A stretch of DNA of 64,000 bases from Gnetum montanum (lineage: Eukaryota; Streptophyta; Gnetopsida; Gnetales; Gnetaceae), in contig MNCI01012629.1 in NCBI GenBank assembly GCA_015680685.1, positions 703,764 to 767,763 on the forward strand, written 5' to 3'. Within the stretch, counting starts at the first letter, position 1; each line of letters starts with the position of its first letter. The notes below the pieces were generated by a model, which was given only the letters and a program-made list of their open reading frames with translations, made no database searches and was not told where the DNA came from. A program made the translations under genes and the position numbers. Positions 1-11,413 of this stretch are shown here, piece after piece.

Positions 1-69
1 GAAAATGGCTTATAAAGTTGCAAAGTTTTAGATTTTCATTGGAAATATGCAAAACAATTAAGTGAATGG

Positions 70-1375
70 GATTAGCCAAGTTAATGGCTAGAAAAAATGA
101 GGTATGTACACTTGACACCCATGAAGAGAATTGGTATGATGAAATTCTCAAATTTCTTAATATAAGGAAAATGCCAAATAATTTAATTGCAACTCAAAAG
201 AAAGATTTCTTCAAAAGAGCATGAAGATTCATTGTTAAAGATGGTATATTATACAGAAAGGATTTTTGGGGAGTTTTATTGGAATGTGTTCATAATGATC
301 AAATTAGTTTCATTTTGGAACAATTTCATGATCATTTGAATTTATTTTATGAATCCCCTAAGTCGACTTTGCAACATATACTTTGATATGGATATTACTG
401 GTCTTCCATGTATCAAGACATTAGTTAAAAGATTCAAAAATGCTATAAATGTCAAATTCATGGGCCCAAAATTAAAAAGGCTAAAGCCCCTTTAAAGCTA
501 GTAGTTACAGATAGATCATTTCAGCAATGGGGTTTGGATTTTATTGGTACAATTACTTCTTCAAGAGCTGGACACAAGTTTATTCTCACAGTTACTGATT
601 ATTTCACTAAATGGTTTGAAGCAAAGGCTCTAAGAGGAAGTTCAGCATCAGATGCGATTAAGTTTTTAGAAGACCACATTCAAAGTAGATTTGGTCTACT
701 CGAAGTGTTAGTATCAGACAATGGACCCACCTTCAAATTTAAAGAGTTTATCAAATGGGCATTAGAAAAATTTGTTTTCTTATTTTCCTCATCAAAATAT
801 TATCCTCAAGGAAATGGCCTATCAAAATCCACCAATAAAAATCTTATCGCTTATATCAAGAAATCGATGGATGGAAATCTAGGAAATTGGATCAATTATC
901 TACAATCCGCATTATGGTCAGATCAAATTAGATTCAAAAGAGCTATTGGAACATCATCGTATAACTTGGTTTATGGTTTGCCAGCAAGAATTACAAATAA
1001 GATTGTAATCTCAGCTTCTGAATTCGTACAAAGATATAGTGAAAAAACTAATAAAGATAGAAGTTTCATGACTTTGCTTATTAAAAGAGAAGTTGAAGTA
1101 GATAAAGCAAGGGATAATTTGTTCCAAAATACCTCTCAAGTTAAAAAAGATGGTTTGATAGGAAAGCTCTGAAAAGAACTTTCAAGATAGGGGACCTTGT
1201 TCTATGATGGAATATGAAGAAATTGAATAAATTCACACTAACATAGATTGGTCCATTTCAAATTACAAAGCAATTGTCTAAGGATATTTACAAATTATCA
1301 ACTTTGGCATGGAATTGAAATTTCCATATAATGTTTTACATATAAAACATTATTTTGAACAATTGCATATAGCTT
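70..1375 (+). pseudogene. Ty3/gypsy pol 3' end: zinc-finger linker and integrase
   Basis: The 3' part of a plant Ty3/gypsy pol polyprotein, which would insert the element cDNA into the genome. From about 300 to 460 the frame shows the H-H-C-C zinc-finger linker (EQFHDH, then CYKC) with three in-frame stops. The integrase core is open from 500 to 1170: QQWGLDFIG gives the first catalytic Asp and VSDNGP the second. The third site reads GNGLSKSTNK where this family has a Glu in the SKS position, so the catalytic Glu is replaced by Lys. The C-terminal part (KIGDLVL, then IGPFQITK) continues in broken frames to about 1375. There is no ATG at the start because the frame runs in from upstream, outside the window. 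The family assignment is firm; the lineage within Ty3/gypsy is not. Confidence 0.9.
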
Positions 1376-1804
1376 AAAGATATCCTTACATAAGTAATAT
1401 ATGTATATACTATTAGGTATAATATTACTAGGTATAGTACTAATTATTATGTTTAATTATGCTATTGGTATATAATTAGATAAGTAGATAGTATGTTATA
1501 ATAGTAAATATATTTAGGATAAATTTATTTAAATTAGAAAATATTTTTCCTTCAAGTGAGGCAAGTGGAAGCCTACAAGTGAAACAAGTAGAATTCTACA
1601 AGTGTGACAAGTGGAAGAGGTGACTCATCCACCACTTAGTGAGGATTTTGACAAGTGGTTAAAATGCCTAAAAAGAGGGAAAATTGGTTGAAGACTCTTG
1701 GGGGGGATTTTAAATTTCTAGTACCTATAAAAAGAGGATTGGGTTGCCTAGGATTTCCTCATCTTCCAATTCAAGTTGAGTAGATAAAGTAAGAGAGAGC
1801 TAAT
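1376..1804 (+). other. LTR-like non-coding block after gypsy pol
   Basis: AT-rich sequence follows the pol stop. It contains short repeated stretches of AAGTGRAAGCCTACAAGTG type at 1555-1640 and a TATA-box-like TATAAAAAG at 1726-1734. The position directly behind integrase and the TATA box suggest a 3' LTR, but I could not find its partner or clear TG/CA borders in the window. Confidence 0.35.
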
Positions 1805-2192
1805 TTGAAAGAGAAGATGGATTTTGGGAGAACAATGAGAAAGCCTTTTATTCCATATGTGATGGGATGTTGCCTTGAACATGTGTTGAAGGCTTACTTG
1901 AAAACTAGAGCATGTGGAGCAACGAAGGAGTGTCCTTTCATGGCTTGGTTGTCTGATGAATTCTCATTTCTTACAAGAGGTTTAGAGATAGAGTCAAATG
2001 TTTGGGGGCAATATCAAGATTGCACCCAAGAAGAGGAGAAGGAAGAAGAGAAACCAACCAATGAAGATTCATGAGCATGGGAAGAAGCATTCATGTCTCA
2101 AGAGGAAGATGAAGGACCCAATGGCGAAGAACAGAAGGATTCATCTAAAAAAGAAAATGAGAAGACTAATGAAGAAAAAGTTCCAGTAGATT
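1805..2192 (+). other. Acidic ORF of unknown function
   Basis: An open frame of 89 codons that continues after one stop at about 2072 for 40 more. The first half is globular-looking and Cys-containing (MGCCLEHVLKAY, then RACGATKECPF). The second half is a run of Glu and Lys that also looks open in the +1 frame, so much of the openness may simply reflect purine-rich sequence. The first methionine in frame is 1817; the upstream codon is TTG. I do not recognise it. It lies between an LTR-like block and captured gene fragments and may belong to either. Confidence 0.3.
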
Positions 2193-2775
2193 AAGTTGAG
2201 AGCTCCACAAAGCCAGAAAACAACAGAACAACCTTTATCACGTCAAAAATTTCTTATGAGACAGTTAGAGAGATGAGGATTCTTACTAGAGTAACCCTCA
2301 CAATTCAATTCCCATCTCAAGAATAGTCCATGAAGGACTTACTAATATACAGCTTGTTTTTTTTCTTAGGAATGAGGTTTTTATATTGTCAAACGTTATG
2401 TTTGATGGGAATTTTCCTCTAAAAAGATTTCTATTTAGCTGTAAAAGTTCAATAAAAGTTTCAGTTTCAAAAAGGGCTTGCATAAATTTCTTTAAGTTTT
2501 TTTTAAGGGGGTAGAAATGTTGGCACATTTGGCCATTTCATGGAATAGTTGGACTATCTTATCCAAAATTGGAATAACAAGTGTTTGAAAATTTAAAAGT
2601 GAACATGTAGCTTTAAGGTTATGGGTTGATGGGACTTTTGGAGAAGTTATTCATTGTTAAATAAATTGCTGTTGAGACCTTCTTGGGATACGAAATTAAA
2701 GTGCCAAATTATCCCTTTATTGGAGATTGGAAGATAGTACAATAGCAAACAAAGAATTATATTATTAACCTCAAA
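2193..2775. other. No recognisable gene
   Basis: AT-rich sequence with many stops in all frames. I see no domain, RNA gene or clear repeat in it. Confidence 0.5.
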
Positions 2776-3205
2776 GGGCACACTTCCTATTAATTTTCTT
2801 TATGAAAAACCTCAAACCACAGTTATGTTGGAAAAATAGCAACCACCATGGATAACAGGTTTTTACATTCTATGCTTGAGCTTTGTGGTCCAGTTAAGAG
2901 TTGGAAGTGTGCAGAAGATCCAACGAATAGAATGCCCTTGAGGGTTAAGAGTTGCAAGGTTTTGGATTTTTTGAATTTGAATCAGCAAAAGGTGTTCTGC
3001 ATGCATTGTGGTTGCTGAATAAATATAACCTTGAGGATTCAGAGTTAGTGTTGAATGTCACACAAGAAACACGTGTATATTTGGAGTGTTACGTTGAGAA
3101 AAAGACTGAAAAGGAAAAACAAACTAGAGAATCTGAATTGCAAGGTACTACTAACCAAGAGAAGACTGCCCTAAGAGTTGAAAATATGGATCTACCAAAA
3201 TAGTA
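2776..3205 (+). pseudogene. RBM25-like RRM fragment (splicing factor pseudogene)
   Basis: Fragment of an RNA-recognition motif resembling plant RBM25, a PWI/RRM splicing-associated protein. In order: VGKIATTMDNRFLHSMLE at about 2828, LCGPVKSWKCAEDPTN up to about 2928, a frameshift, then GFGFFEFESAKGVLHALWLL at 2955 (RNP1-like) and LVLNVTQETRVYLECYVEKK up to 3100. A Lys/Glu-rich tail follows to the stop at 3201-3203. Both RRM halves are present without an intron between them. The N-terminal and PWI parts are missing. The frameshift at 2925-2955 and the stops mean it is not functional. It ends within about 60 bp of a TORNADO1-like fragment on the other strand, so the two look like juxtaposed captured gene pieces. 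The identification is from remembered family similarity. Confidence 0.72.
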
Positions 3206-3254
3206 AGCATGAAAATTCAAGAAAGAAAAATAAGGAGAAAATTGAAAATCAACA

Positions 3255-4160
3255 ACATATACCTGTAACCTAGGAAAGAATCCAGGAGGAAGAAAGGTAT
3301 GGCTTGAATCATCGCACTCTAAATTCCATCCAGTGTAGATGTAGCTGTTTCCTCCTAATTCCCACCTCTACATCTTGAAATGCTCTTCTTCCAGAATAGC
3401 ATGAATGAATAGATTCGTATCAAAGGCACCAGGATTTTGTTCAAAACACAGTTACAGCTTCAGCATCATGCTCATGACATCACTTGGCTGCACATTCTTT
3501 AGAATTCTGGGACCAAATCCCACCCTAGAACGTTGCAGAGCTTCCTTCAGGATTGCCTCCAACTCATTTCTAGTTGTGAAGCCCTTGTTCTGCATTTTTT
3601 CCACGTACTAATTTTTACCATTGATTGTTACTAGACACCCAAGAACTTCTTCACAGATCCATTCGTAGTTGATGAAAATAATGTCCAGATCATCGAAATA
3701 GATAATGTCTTCCATGGTATGCAGAGATCTTACAGCAGCCCTTTGTCAATTTTCAACACCTCGAGGATCATCATGGCATGATTGAATTCGAAGCGGTGGT
3801 ACTTTCAACTAACAGAGCTCATAGAAATTGTTCCATCTCATCACCGATTTGTTTGAATTCTCTGATCTCCACTTGACAAGCAGGGCTTTGAGATCCTCCC
3901 ACACTTGAACCAGAAGATCTTGCATCCACTAAAAATATGGTTGGGCTGAGCTCAACGAACTTGCTGAAATAATCTCTGAGCCTGTACATACATTGGATGG
4001 CTGACAGATAAAGATCCGAGGTTTCATATGTTTTATCAATGTGGGTGAAGACCATAGTCACATGCGCAAGAAGGGCCTCTGCTCTTCATGAATTGGAGCC
4101 ATGGCCGTGCAGAGTAGTGGACCCAGGATTTGTAAAAAGAAAATCAGCCGAACCAAAGAA
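3255..4160 (-). pseudogene. TORNADO1-like Roc-COR protein fragment
   Basis: Reading down from 4100, the minus strand gives HVTMVFTHIDKTYE (a THxDK-type G4 motif of a Roc GTPase domain), RLRDYFSKFVELSPTIFLVD, then ARSSGSS. After a frameshift near 3815 come INYEWICEEVLGCLVTING (about 3670), KGFTTRNELEAILKEALQ (about 3580) and NPGAFDTNLFIHAILEEE (about 3400). The end is NLECDDSSH followed by FLPPGFFPRLQ at about 3270. The order and motifs match the Roc-COR part of plant TORNADO1-type proteins, which act in auxin-related patterning. It has several stops, two frameshifts and no N- or C-terminal parts. A related Roc-COR protein is possible. Confidence 0.62.
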
Positions 4161-4768
4161 ATTATGGCCTTTTCTTCTAAAACCACATGTTCAGCCATGT
4201 CGTTCACAGTAGAGGATTACCAACAATAATGGCAGTAGCAACCAAACACCACACAACAACATTACCGGATGCAGCGGTAGGGCATTCTTTCACAGTGGTA
4301 GTTGATATACGATTTTGGCAGGGTGGGATAATTTGAAACTATTTGCCAACAGTTCCAGGCCTAGTGCCTTCACATTTAGACTTCACATTCGGAGGCATTC
4401 TTAACGGCGCCAAGAAGCCAACAACAAATTTTACGCAGATTTAAAATGAAAATTTACTTATACAAATTTACAAGGACCAGCTTTCTTGATTTAAAAAACT
4501 ATATAGCCACCAACACCAACATCTACACTAAGGTGGATGTCGAATTACTTTCTACCACCTATTCATGAAAATTACTAGGGCTTCAATGATATTTAATATT
4601 TAAAAACTTAAAATTCTAAATAATTAAAATAAAATGAAAATTGTATAGAGCTCTCAATTGTATAAAACTCTTATATAGTATTAGAGATCTTAGACCTATA
4701 TTTTTATCATTATTATTATATGGGTTATTATTTATAAAAGCAATATTTGTAATATTTACACATGCCAA
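4161..4768. other. No recognisable gene
   Basis: Upstream of the Roc-COR fragment on its strand, short broken frames run to about 4400 (for example MPPNVKSKCEG at about 4397) and may be part of the same captured segment. From 4440 on the sequence is AT-rich with nothing I recognise. Confidence 0.4.
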
Positions 4769-5500
4769 TGTTAGCATGATTTTCTCCTAATTTCATGTAT
4801 AAGTTATAACTTCCTAACTTGTTGGGCAAGTTATAGCTTCCTTACTTAGGAGAGAAGTTAGATAAGATATTTTGGAATATCTAACTACCTTTTGAACCCT
4901 ATAAAAAGGCTTCAAGGGTTAGAAGAAAGAAACATTGGGGGGAAAGAGCATTTGTAAGAAGACATTGTGAAAGATTGCTTGTAAGATGACTTGCTAAAGA
5001 CAACATTTCAGCCTCTTTATCATAGTCCTATGAGTTATGTTTATTTTTTATTTTGTTTAAATTTTTTAGCTAGTGGTTTAAATAGTATTATGCTTGGCAA
5101 GTAATTTTGGGATTTTTACATTGCTCTTATTGTTCTTGTTCCATGATAGAAAATTTCTATTAGAATTTTTCCATAGAAGAGCTTGTGTTTGAAAGCCTTA
5201 AGAGAATTTTAGTAGTAAATTTTATTATTGTGCAATGTATAAGAACCGCTATTGAGATTGTTGTAAGAGAGCCTCTGCATGTAGTCAGGCCATTGAACGA
5301 TTCAATAGTCAAGAGGATTCTTTAAATCTTTGGTATTTTGATACGACCATAATAGCTTCTTTAATCTTTAAAGTGAATCTCCATGGTATTTCAATCAAAA
5401 ATTATCAAGTCTTTTGAAGGTTCTATTGGATGCAATTGTTGACATCTATTATCTAGCCAAAATGGAGTCTCGTACGTGATAGTTTATGCAACAATTTTTT
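4769..5500 (+). repeat. LTR-like block (possible 5' LTR of copia element H)
   Basis: Starts TGTTAGCATGATTTTC, a typical copia LTR start. It carries a TATA box TATAAAAAG at 4900-4908, followed by T-rich sequence. The gag remnant of element H begins about 1.3 kb downstream. No convincing primer site or matching 3' LTR was found, so this is a suggestion from composition and position only. Confidence 0.35.
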
Positions 5501-6094
5501 GGTAGCATAGTAGGATTGTCTTGAAGAAATCCCTTATTTGAGCCTTGAAAGTTTGAACAATTTATAGTTATTGAATTTGGGATAGCTTTATTGTGAAGTG
5601 TTTACTGATATCATTTTACCTTGTTTAAACATTTGAGGTCTTAACACAAATCTGATTTCTTTTTTGTCTATTTCCATTGAATCTTGCTCTATTTCTAGTT
5701 CTCTTATGGAACTATCTCTTTCACTGGGGAAAATTAGAAGTAGATTCTCAGAGTTGTGCTCAAATGTTTTTGCAAAAATTTATTTGTTACAAGTAGGTAT
5801 TATAAGGACTACATAGACTAGGCAATTAAACAAATTAGGAACTCTCAATAACTCACAATACTTTACAAAGTTGGCTGAATCTCTTTAAGATAAGTCATTT
5901 GTAGTTTTACACAAAACCCAATCATTTCATGTTTCACAACCGCACACTGCAACAGTGCACACACATACTCACATTAACTACTAAGTCTATTTGGAGGTAT
6001 TTGGGCCTTCGTGTTTCCAGAGACGAGCAAGCACCTAAATCCTGTTCGAGGACACTCATTGGCGGTCGCATCCCAAACAGTCGCCAACAATAAC
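5501..6094. other. Leader-like sequence without a gene
   Basis: No open frame with recognisable content. A GC-richer patch at 5995-6090 differs in composition from its surroundings and may be a small insertion just ahead of gag. Confidence 0.4.
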
Positions 6095-6535
6095 AAGGTT
6101 AAGGATTTCATGAAAGCTATTGAAAAACAATTTGTAAATTCTAATAAACCAATAATTAGCACCCTCATGAACAAACTCTCAAGCATGTGACTCAATAGCA
6201 TAAAGGTGTGCATGAACACATTATGGAAATGAGGGATTTAGCAGCCCAATTGAAATCCTTAGGGATTGACTTCTTTGAGTCATTTCCTATTAACCTCATA
6301 CTTAATTCTCTTCAAAATGAGTATGGACAATTCAAAATCTCATACAACACACATAAAGAATGCTAGTCAATAAATGAACTTTTGACTATGTATGTTCAAG
6401 AGGAGAAAAGAATTAAGAATGAAAATCTAGAAAGTGCTAATCTAACCACTTATGATAAAAGGAAGGGAAAAAGGGAAAAAAGTGTTCATAAGGAAATGAA
6501 TGAAACAAGTGTGTCAATGAAACAACATGGCAAAT
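6095..6535 (+). pseudogene. Copia gag (UBN2-type)
   Basis: KDFMKAIEKQFVNSNKP at about 6103 starts the recognisable gag domain. After a frameshift near 6185, EMRDLAAQLKSLGID, INLILNSL and YGQFKISYNTH follow to 6360, then INELLTMYVQEEKRIKNE. These are hallmark stretches of plant copia gag, the capsid protein that packages element RNA. A Lys/Glu-rich tail runs to 6535. The zinc knuckle cannot be found. Confidence 0.82.
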
Positions 6536-6569
6536 AAATTGCCAACAGTATAAAAAATGGCTCATGAAG

Positions 6570-7230
6570 AAAGGTAACCTTTTTTCCCATGTATGTCATG
6601 AATCTCATTTTGTTGATGCTCCTCATAATACATGGTGGATTAATTTTGGTTGCACAATTCACCTTTCTACTACCATGGAGGGCTTCCTCCAACTAAGACA
6701 ATCGAAGAAAAATGAATGATGTATCTATTCAAGAAATTAGATGTGTTCTCAAGTTGAGGCAGTTAAAACATTTATACTAGTATTAGACTCTAGATACATT
6801 TTAGATCTTGTAGATACTTTCTATATTTCATCATTTCCTAGGAATTTAGTTTTAGTCTCCAAATTAGTCAAGTTTGAATACATGTTCAATTTTAAACATT
6901 TTAGTTGTAAAATCCTTAAAAATAAAAATATTGTTGGTTTTGGAAAACTTTTTGATGATTTGTATAAGCTTATTTTAGATTCCATTTTTGAATATAATCT
7001 TTTAACTACATATTGATACATTGGTAATAAAATGTGTATCATAAATGAATAATCCTCTAAACATTGGCATAAAAGATTGGGTCATATCTCCATGGAAAGA
7101 ATTAAAAGACCAATAGATAATGATGTCTTAATGACCCTTGAATTTAGTGATTTTGGTACCTGTATAGAATGCATTAAAAAAAAGAAAACTAAAAAATGCA
7201 CTAATGAAGATAAGAGGAGTTCATAGATTC
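6570..7230 (+). pseudogene. Copia protease and GAG pre-integrase region
   Basis: NTWWINFGCTIHLS at about 6630 corresponds to the aspartic protease active-site strand, but the D-S/T-G triad reads N-F-G, so the catalytic Asp is lost. The protease fold continues through LDSRYILDLVDTFYISSFPR at about 6780 and FGKLFDDLYKLILD at about 6945. WHKRLGHISMERIKR at 7068 and FGTCIECIKKKK at 7152 are the His-His-Cys-Cys zinc motif that opens the integrase region. Confidence 0.8.
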
Positions 7231-7996
7231 TTGAAATCATACATACTAACATTTGTGGACATTTTCCCACTCCTTGTTTGAGTGGTTAGAGATACTTTAT
7301 TTCATTCATTGATGACCATACAAGATACATGTATCTCTACCTTTTTTTTAATAAAGCAAACACACTAAATGCTCTTAAAATATTCAAAATAGAAGTAAAG
7401 AAGTAGAAGGAAAAGAAAATCAAGATTATAAGATTTGATATAAGAGGGAAATACTATGGAAAGTATACAAAAAAGGTGAAAACAACAAGTCCATATGCTA
7501 TGGTTTTTCAAGAAGAGGGCATTATTGTCCAATACACCATACTAGGAACATCGTACGATTCCATAAGTGTATGGTTCCATAAGTGTACACTTATGGAAAT
7601 GGTAAGATATATGATTAGCAATTCTAATCTTCCCTTAACTATATAGAGTGAGGCATTAAAATTGTAGTTTATATCTTAAATAGGGCTCCATTGAAGGCTA
7701 TTTCTAAAACACCTTTTGAATTTTGGAATGGATGGAAGCCTAGTTTAAGACACATGCATATTTGGGTATATTCAATTGAAGTAAGGGTGTATAACTCAAG
7801 CTTAAAAAAATTGGATCCAAGAATAATTAGTGGATATTTTATTGTCTATGTAGTAAAATCCAAGGGTTTTAGATTTTATTATCCCATTCATACACCTAGA
7901 TTTATTGGGGCTAGAAAGGCTATGTTTTATATATTCAAGATTCTACCTTTGATGTTGGACCTAAAGATGATCCTATGTCATTTTCACAAGCCATGA
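7231..7996 (+). pseudogene. Copia integrase
   Basis: LEIIHTNICGHFPTP at about 7231 aligns with the first catalytic Asp, which here is Asn. YFISFIDDHTRYMYLYL follows. The second Asp survives in IRFDIRGKYYG (about 7430). The region that should hold the catalytic Glu and its Asn-Arg partner is replaced by a short duplication and a 24-bp perfect palindrome at 7575-7598. The frame resumes with LMEMVRYMISNSNLP and, open from 7691 to 7996, with KTPFEFWNGWKPSLRHMHIW and FRFYYPIHTPRFI. The integrase is dead at two of three catalytic residues. Confidence 0.85.
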
Positions 7997-8019
7997 GTGG
8001 AGAGAATTCCACATCTTAG

Positions 8020-8640
8020 TATGATGCCATGAAAGGAGAGATAGATTCTATGGCTAGAAAGCATGTTTGAAATATTATTGAATTGCTAGAAGGATTTTCA
8101 GTAATTGGCTATAAATGGATCTATAAAACAAAAATAAATCCTTCTAGTAATGTTAAATGATAGAGAGCTAGACTTGTAGCAAAAGGATTTACTCAAAGGT
8201 AGGACATTTATTATCATGAAATCCTCTCTCCAATATCAATGAAGGATTTATTTAGAATAATTATGGATTTGGTGGCTCATTTTGATTTAGATCTGCACAA
8301 ATTGGATGTGAAAACAACATTTTTAAATGAGAATCTTGAATAAGAAGTATACATGAAACAACCTAAGGGCTTTTGTGAAGATGATCACTTAGTTTGCAAG
8401 TTAAGTCATTCTATGGACTAAAACAAGCCTCATGATAATGGTATTTAAAATTTCATAAAATTATGGTCTCATTTAGTTTTATTGACAACATTTAGTATCA
8501 ATGTATATACCTTAAGCTTATTTAGATAAAATTCATTTTCTTAGTCCTTTATGTGGATGGCATATTACTTGCAAGTAGTGACATGAGTTTGCTACATGAG
8601 ATAAAGTAATTCCTCTCTCAAAATTTTGAAATCAATGATA
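8020..8640 (+). pseudogene. Copia reverse transcriptase
   Basis: VIGYKWIYKTKINPSSNVK at about 8103, RARLVAKGFTQR at 8165 and LHKLDVKTTFLNENLE at 8297 are the N-terminal RT motifs. EVYMKQPKGFCEDDHLVCKL follows. The catalytic box reads LYVDGILLASSD at about 8550, so the second Asp of Y-V-D-D is Gly. Several stops and a frameshift near 8430 break the frame. Confidence 0.85.
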
Positions 8641-8735
8641 TAGATGAAGTCTCATACATAATTGGAATAGAGATTCACAAAGGTATAAATCAAAGGATTT
8701 CAAGACTATCTCAAAGGGCCTACATTAAAAATGTT

Positions 8736-9461
8736 TTGGAGAGATTTAGAAAGAAAAATTGCTTACTTATAGTAGCTCCAATAATGGAAGGAGATAAAAT
8801 TAATTTGAAACAATGCCCACAAACCTCATTAGAACAAGAGCAAGTGAAAAACATACCTTATGCATTTGCTATTGGAAACCTCATGTATGCACAAGTATGT
8901 ACAAGACTTGACATAATTTTTGCAATAGGAATGGTCAGTAGATATCAAAGAAATCTAGGCACACTAATCATCTTGAAGTGGTTGGATATTTAGATTCAGA
9001 TTTTGTTGGATGTGTAGATTTTGGAAAACCAACTTCTAGATATGTGTTTCTATTCATTGGAGGGGCCATATCTTGGAAGAGTGCTAAGCAAACAATAGTT
9101 TCTTCATCTACAATGGAGGTAGAACTTATTGCTTATCATGAAGCTACATCACATGCATTATGGTTGAGAAATTTTATTGCTACTTGAAGAATTGTTAATT
9201 CCATCACAAGGACAATAAAGATATATTGTGATAATTCTACTACAATATTCTTTTCCAAGAGCAATAAAAGTGGAAGTCATAGTAAGCACATCGATATAAA
9301 GTATCTTGCTATTAATGATAGATTCAAAAAGAATGAAGTAGAAATTTAGCATATTAGCACTAAATTAATGATTGCTGATCTCATGACTAAAGCTTTTTCA
9401 ACAAAATAGTACATGGATCATGTAAATCATATGGGACTTGTTAGTTCATTTCATATATAAC
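8736..9461 (+). pseudogene. Copia RT thumb and RNase H
   Basis: AIGNLMYAQVCTRLDIIFAI at about 8868 is the conserved region before RNase H. About 30 residues are deleted and the frame changes near 8975. RNase H then follows: VGYLDSDFVGCVDFGKPTSR, GAISWKSAKQTIVSSSTM, EVELIAYHEATSHALWL, IYCDNSTTIFFSKSN and SKHIDIKYL. It ends in the usual copia C-terminus (IADLMTKAF) at about 9405. RNase H would remove the RNA template during reverse transcription. Confidence 0.85.
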
Positions 9462-10404
9462 TTTCTTCTTTCTCAAATTGTAAATCATTACAGATTTCTT
9501 GGATAATAATAAAGGCATATATTTTGATGTACATAAAGCCTATGCCATTAGTTCTAAAATGGGACCTTAGCTATTTTATAAATATCCTTTCATAAGGAAA
9601 TTACTCATAAAGTGCTCACTTAAGAAGTGTCATGCTTTGTAATTCATGAAAGAAAATATTCAAACTTAATGAATATAATCATCATGACTTAGGTATTGAT
9701 ATTTTTTGTTTGAGTATGAGTGTATCAAATATGGCCATGATATAGAAAATTTCCATTCTTATCATATATGGGAAATTAGTAAGAGAATGTAAGATTAATT
9801 GCCCATGATGATAGTTTTCTTACTCACTTTTAGCATCAGTTAGTTTCTCAATGGCTCTTTGAATGTTGGAAGTTGCCACTCTCAGTGTTGATAGTTATAG
9901 GTTGGTACCATCACTTTCATCATCAATAATAGAAGTAGTGAAGGAAATAAGGCATTTTTGAAAATAAATGATTCATTTATGGAGGAAATACCATACATAG
10001 TTATAAATAGAATGGATGGTCCTCAACCTCATTGTGATAAATTTTTTTTGCAAACTACAAATTCCATCAAATGTAGCATGGAGATCAAATTGGTAGAGGT
10101 TGGAAGATCCATCAAAAGTTGAGTTTACTTTCTCTTCATCTACAAGTTTTTTCTCTATTTTTCTATAGCCATCGTAATTGGAGGTAAACCTGATAGCTTT
10201 AGTGTTCTCTTCCCGCTATTATCTTTTAGTTTTTCTATCACAAATTCTCATTGATGGATGAAGGTATTTTATTTCTATGAAGTTCTTTCTTATTCATTCA
10301 TAAAAATTATATTTTTTTTATCTATTGTTAATGGGGCAGATCTTTGAATACTTGGGCAATATAGAAATTCTAATTACTTTGGTTTAGCTACTATTAACAA
10401 GAAG
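9462..10404. other. Inter-element sequence without a gene
   Basis: AT-rich sequence between copia elements H and E. A TATA-like TATAAATAG lies at about 10003 and may mark a remnant LTR. No paired repeat was found and no protein is recognisable. Confidence 0.4.
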
Positions 10405-11408
10405 ATCTTGGATTATATTTTTTTTATCATATTTATCATCCTCTTGCTAAATTAAATGATTACCTTACATATCATTCTTTAGGTTATCCAATTGAAAATC
10501 AAATTATCTATAATCATATGTCCTCTAGCTATCTCTCTTTTCTATGCTCCATGTCTAGAAATTGTGAACCAAACACCTATCAAGAAGCCATTTCTCAACT
10601 AGTGTGAAGGAAACCTATTAAGGAATAACTTTAGGTATTGGATAGAAATAACACTTGGAAAATTGCGAAGTTGTCTAAAGAAAAAAGACTTGTAAGCTAC
10701 AAATGAACATTCAAAATTAAATATCACAGTAATGACTTCATAAAGAGGTATAAAGCTAGGCTCATTGCAAAGGGATTCACTCAAACCTATGGCATTGATT
10801 ATAATAAAATATTTTTTCCAATTTCAAAAATGAACATTTTGTGAATTCTTCTATCACCACTAATCATGATTGGACATTATATCAAATGGATGTGAGAAAC
10901 ACCTTCATATAGGGTGATTTAGAGGAAGAAGCTTATATGTCCATTCCCCTAGGTCATTCACGAGAAAAGTAGGATGAACTAGTTTGTAAACTAAAAGAGG
11001 CCTTACATGGGTTGAAATAATCACCATGTGCCTGGTATGCAAAGCTCACTACTATCCTCTTAGATCATGAGTTTTCAGAAGTTTTGCATATTCATCCATG
11101 TTTATCAAATGACAATAATTAAATACTTTAATCATTTTTATTTATGTACATGACATTATCATCACAGAAAATAATCATGGAAAAATATTTGAAATTAAAG
11201 TGCATATTCTCAAAAAATTTGATATGAAGGATTTGGATAATTGAAATATTTTTTAGTCATTACGATTGCAAATTCAAGAAAGGGCACTTTCATTTGTCAA
11301 AAAATATATCTTCTTGATCTCTTAGAAAAAAACAAGGAAAATGGCAACCAAACTAGAAAATACTCTTATTGAACCAAATCATAAACTTGGCTTGACAAAT
11401 AGTGAACC
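10405..11408 (+). pseudogene. Copia E reverse transcriptase (5' fragment)
   Basis: Broken frames give HPLAKLNDYLTYHSLGYPIE, SSYLSFLCSMSRNCEPNTYQ, DRNNTWKIAKLSKEKRLVSY and [20 protein letters not shown] (10745-10800), followed by a region with many stops. The catalytic box is IFIYVHDIIIT at about 11130, with His in place of the first Asp of Y-V-D-D. The domain runs on to LGLTNSEPL just before the insertion of F. Confidence 0.85.
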
Positions 11409-11413
11409 ACTTA
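11409..11413. repeat. Target-site duplication of element F, left copy (ACTTA)
   Basis: ACTTA stands directly before the TGTTA start of the F LTR and again directly after its TAACA end at 18895-18899. The reading frame of E is continuous across the two when the insertion is removed. Confidence 0.88.

Larger units (their letters stand above)
6095..9461 (+). mobile_element. Ty1/copia retrotransposon H, internal region, decayed
   Basis: Copia order is seen throughout: gag, protease, integrase, RT, RNase H. It ends with LMIADLMTKAFSTK and a short tail, as copia polyproteins do. All parts carry stops and frameshifts. Borders and target-site duplication were not resolved. The sequence after the stop at about 9460 is not obviously an LTR. 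Confidence 0.85.

Noticed and set aside
2776-3205. Functional host RBM25 gene
   Set aside because: Only one RRM is present, with a frameshift, and the neighbouring sequence is antisense to another gene fragment.
9462-10404. LTR pair for copia H
   Set aside because: A TATA-like site is present but I could not match this block to 4769-5500 or to any other part of the window.
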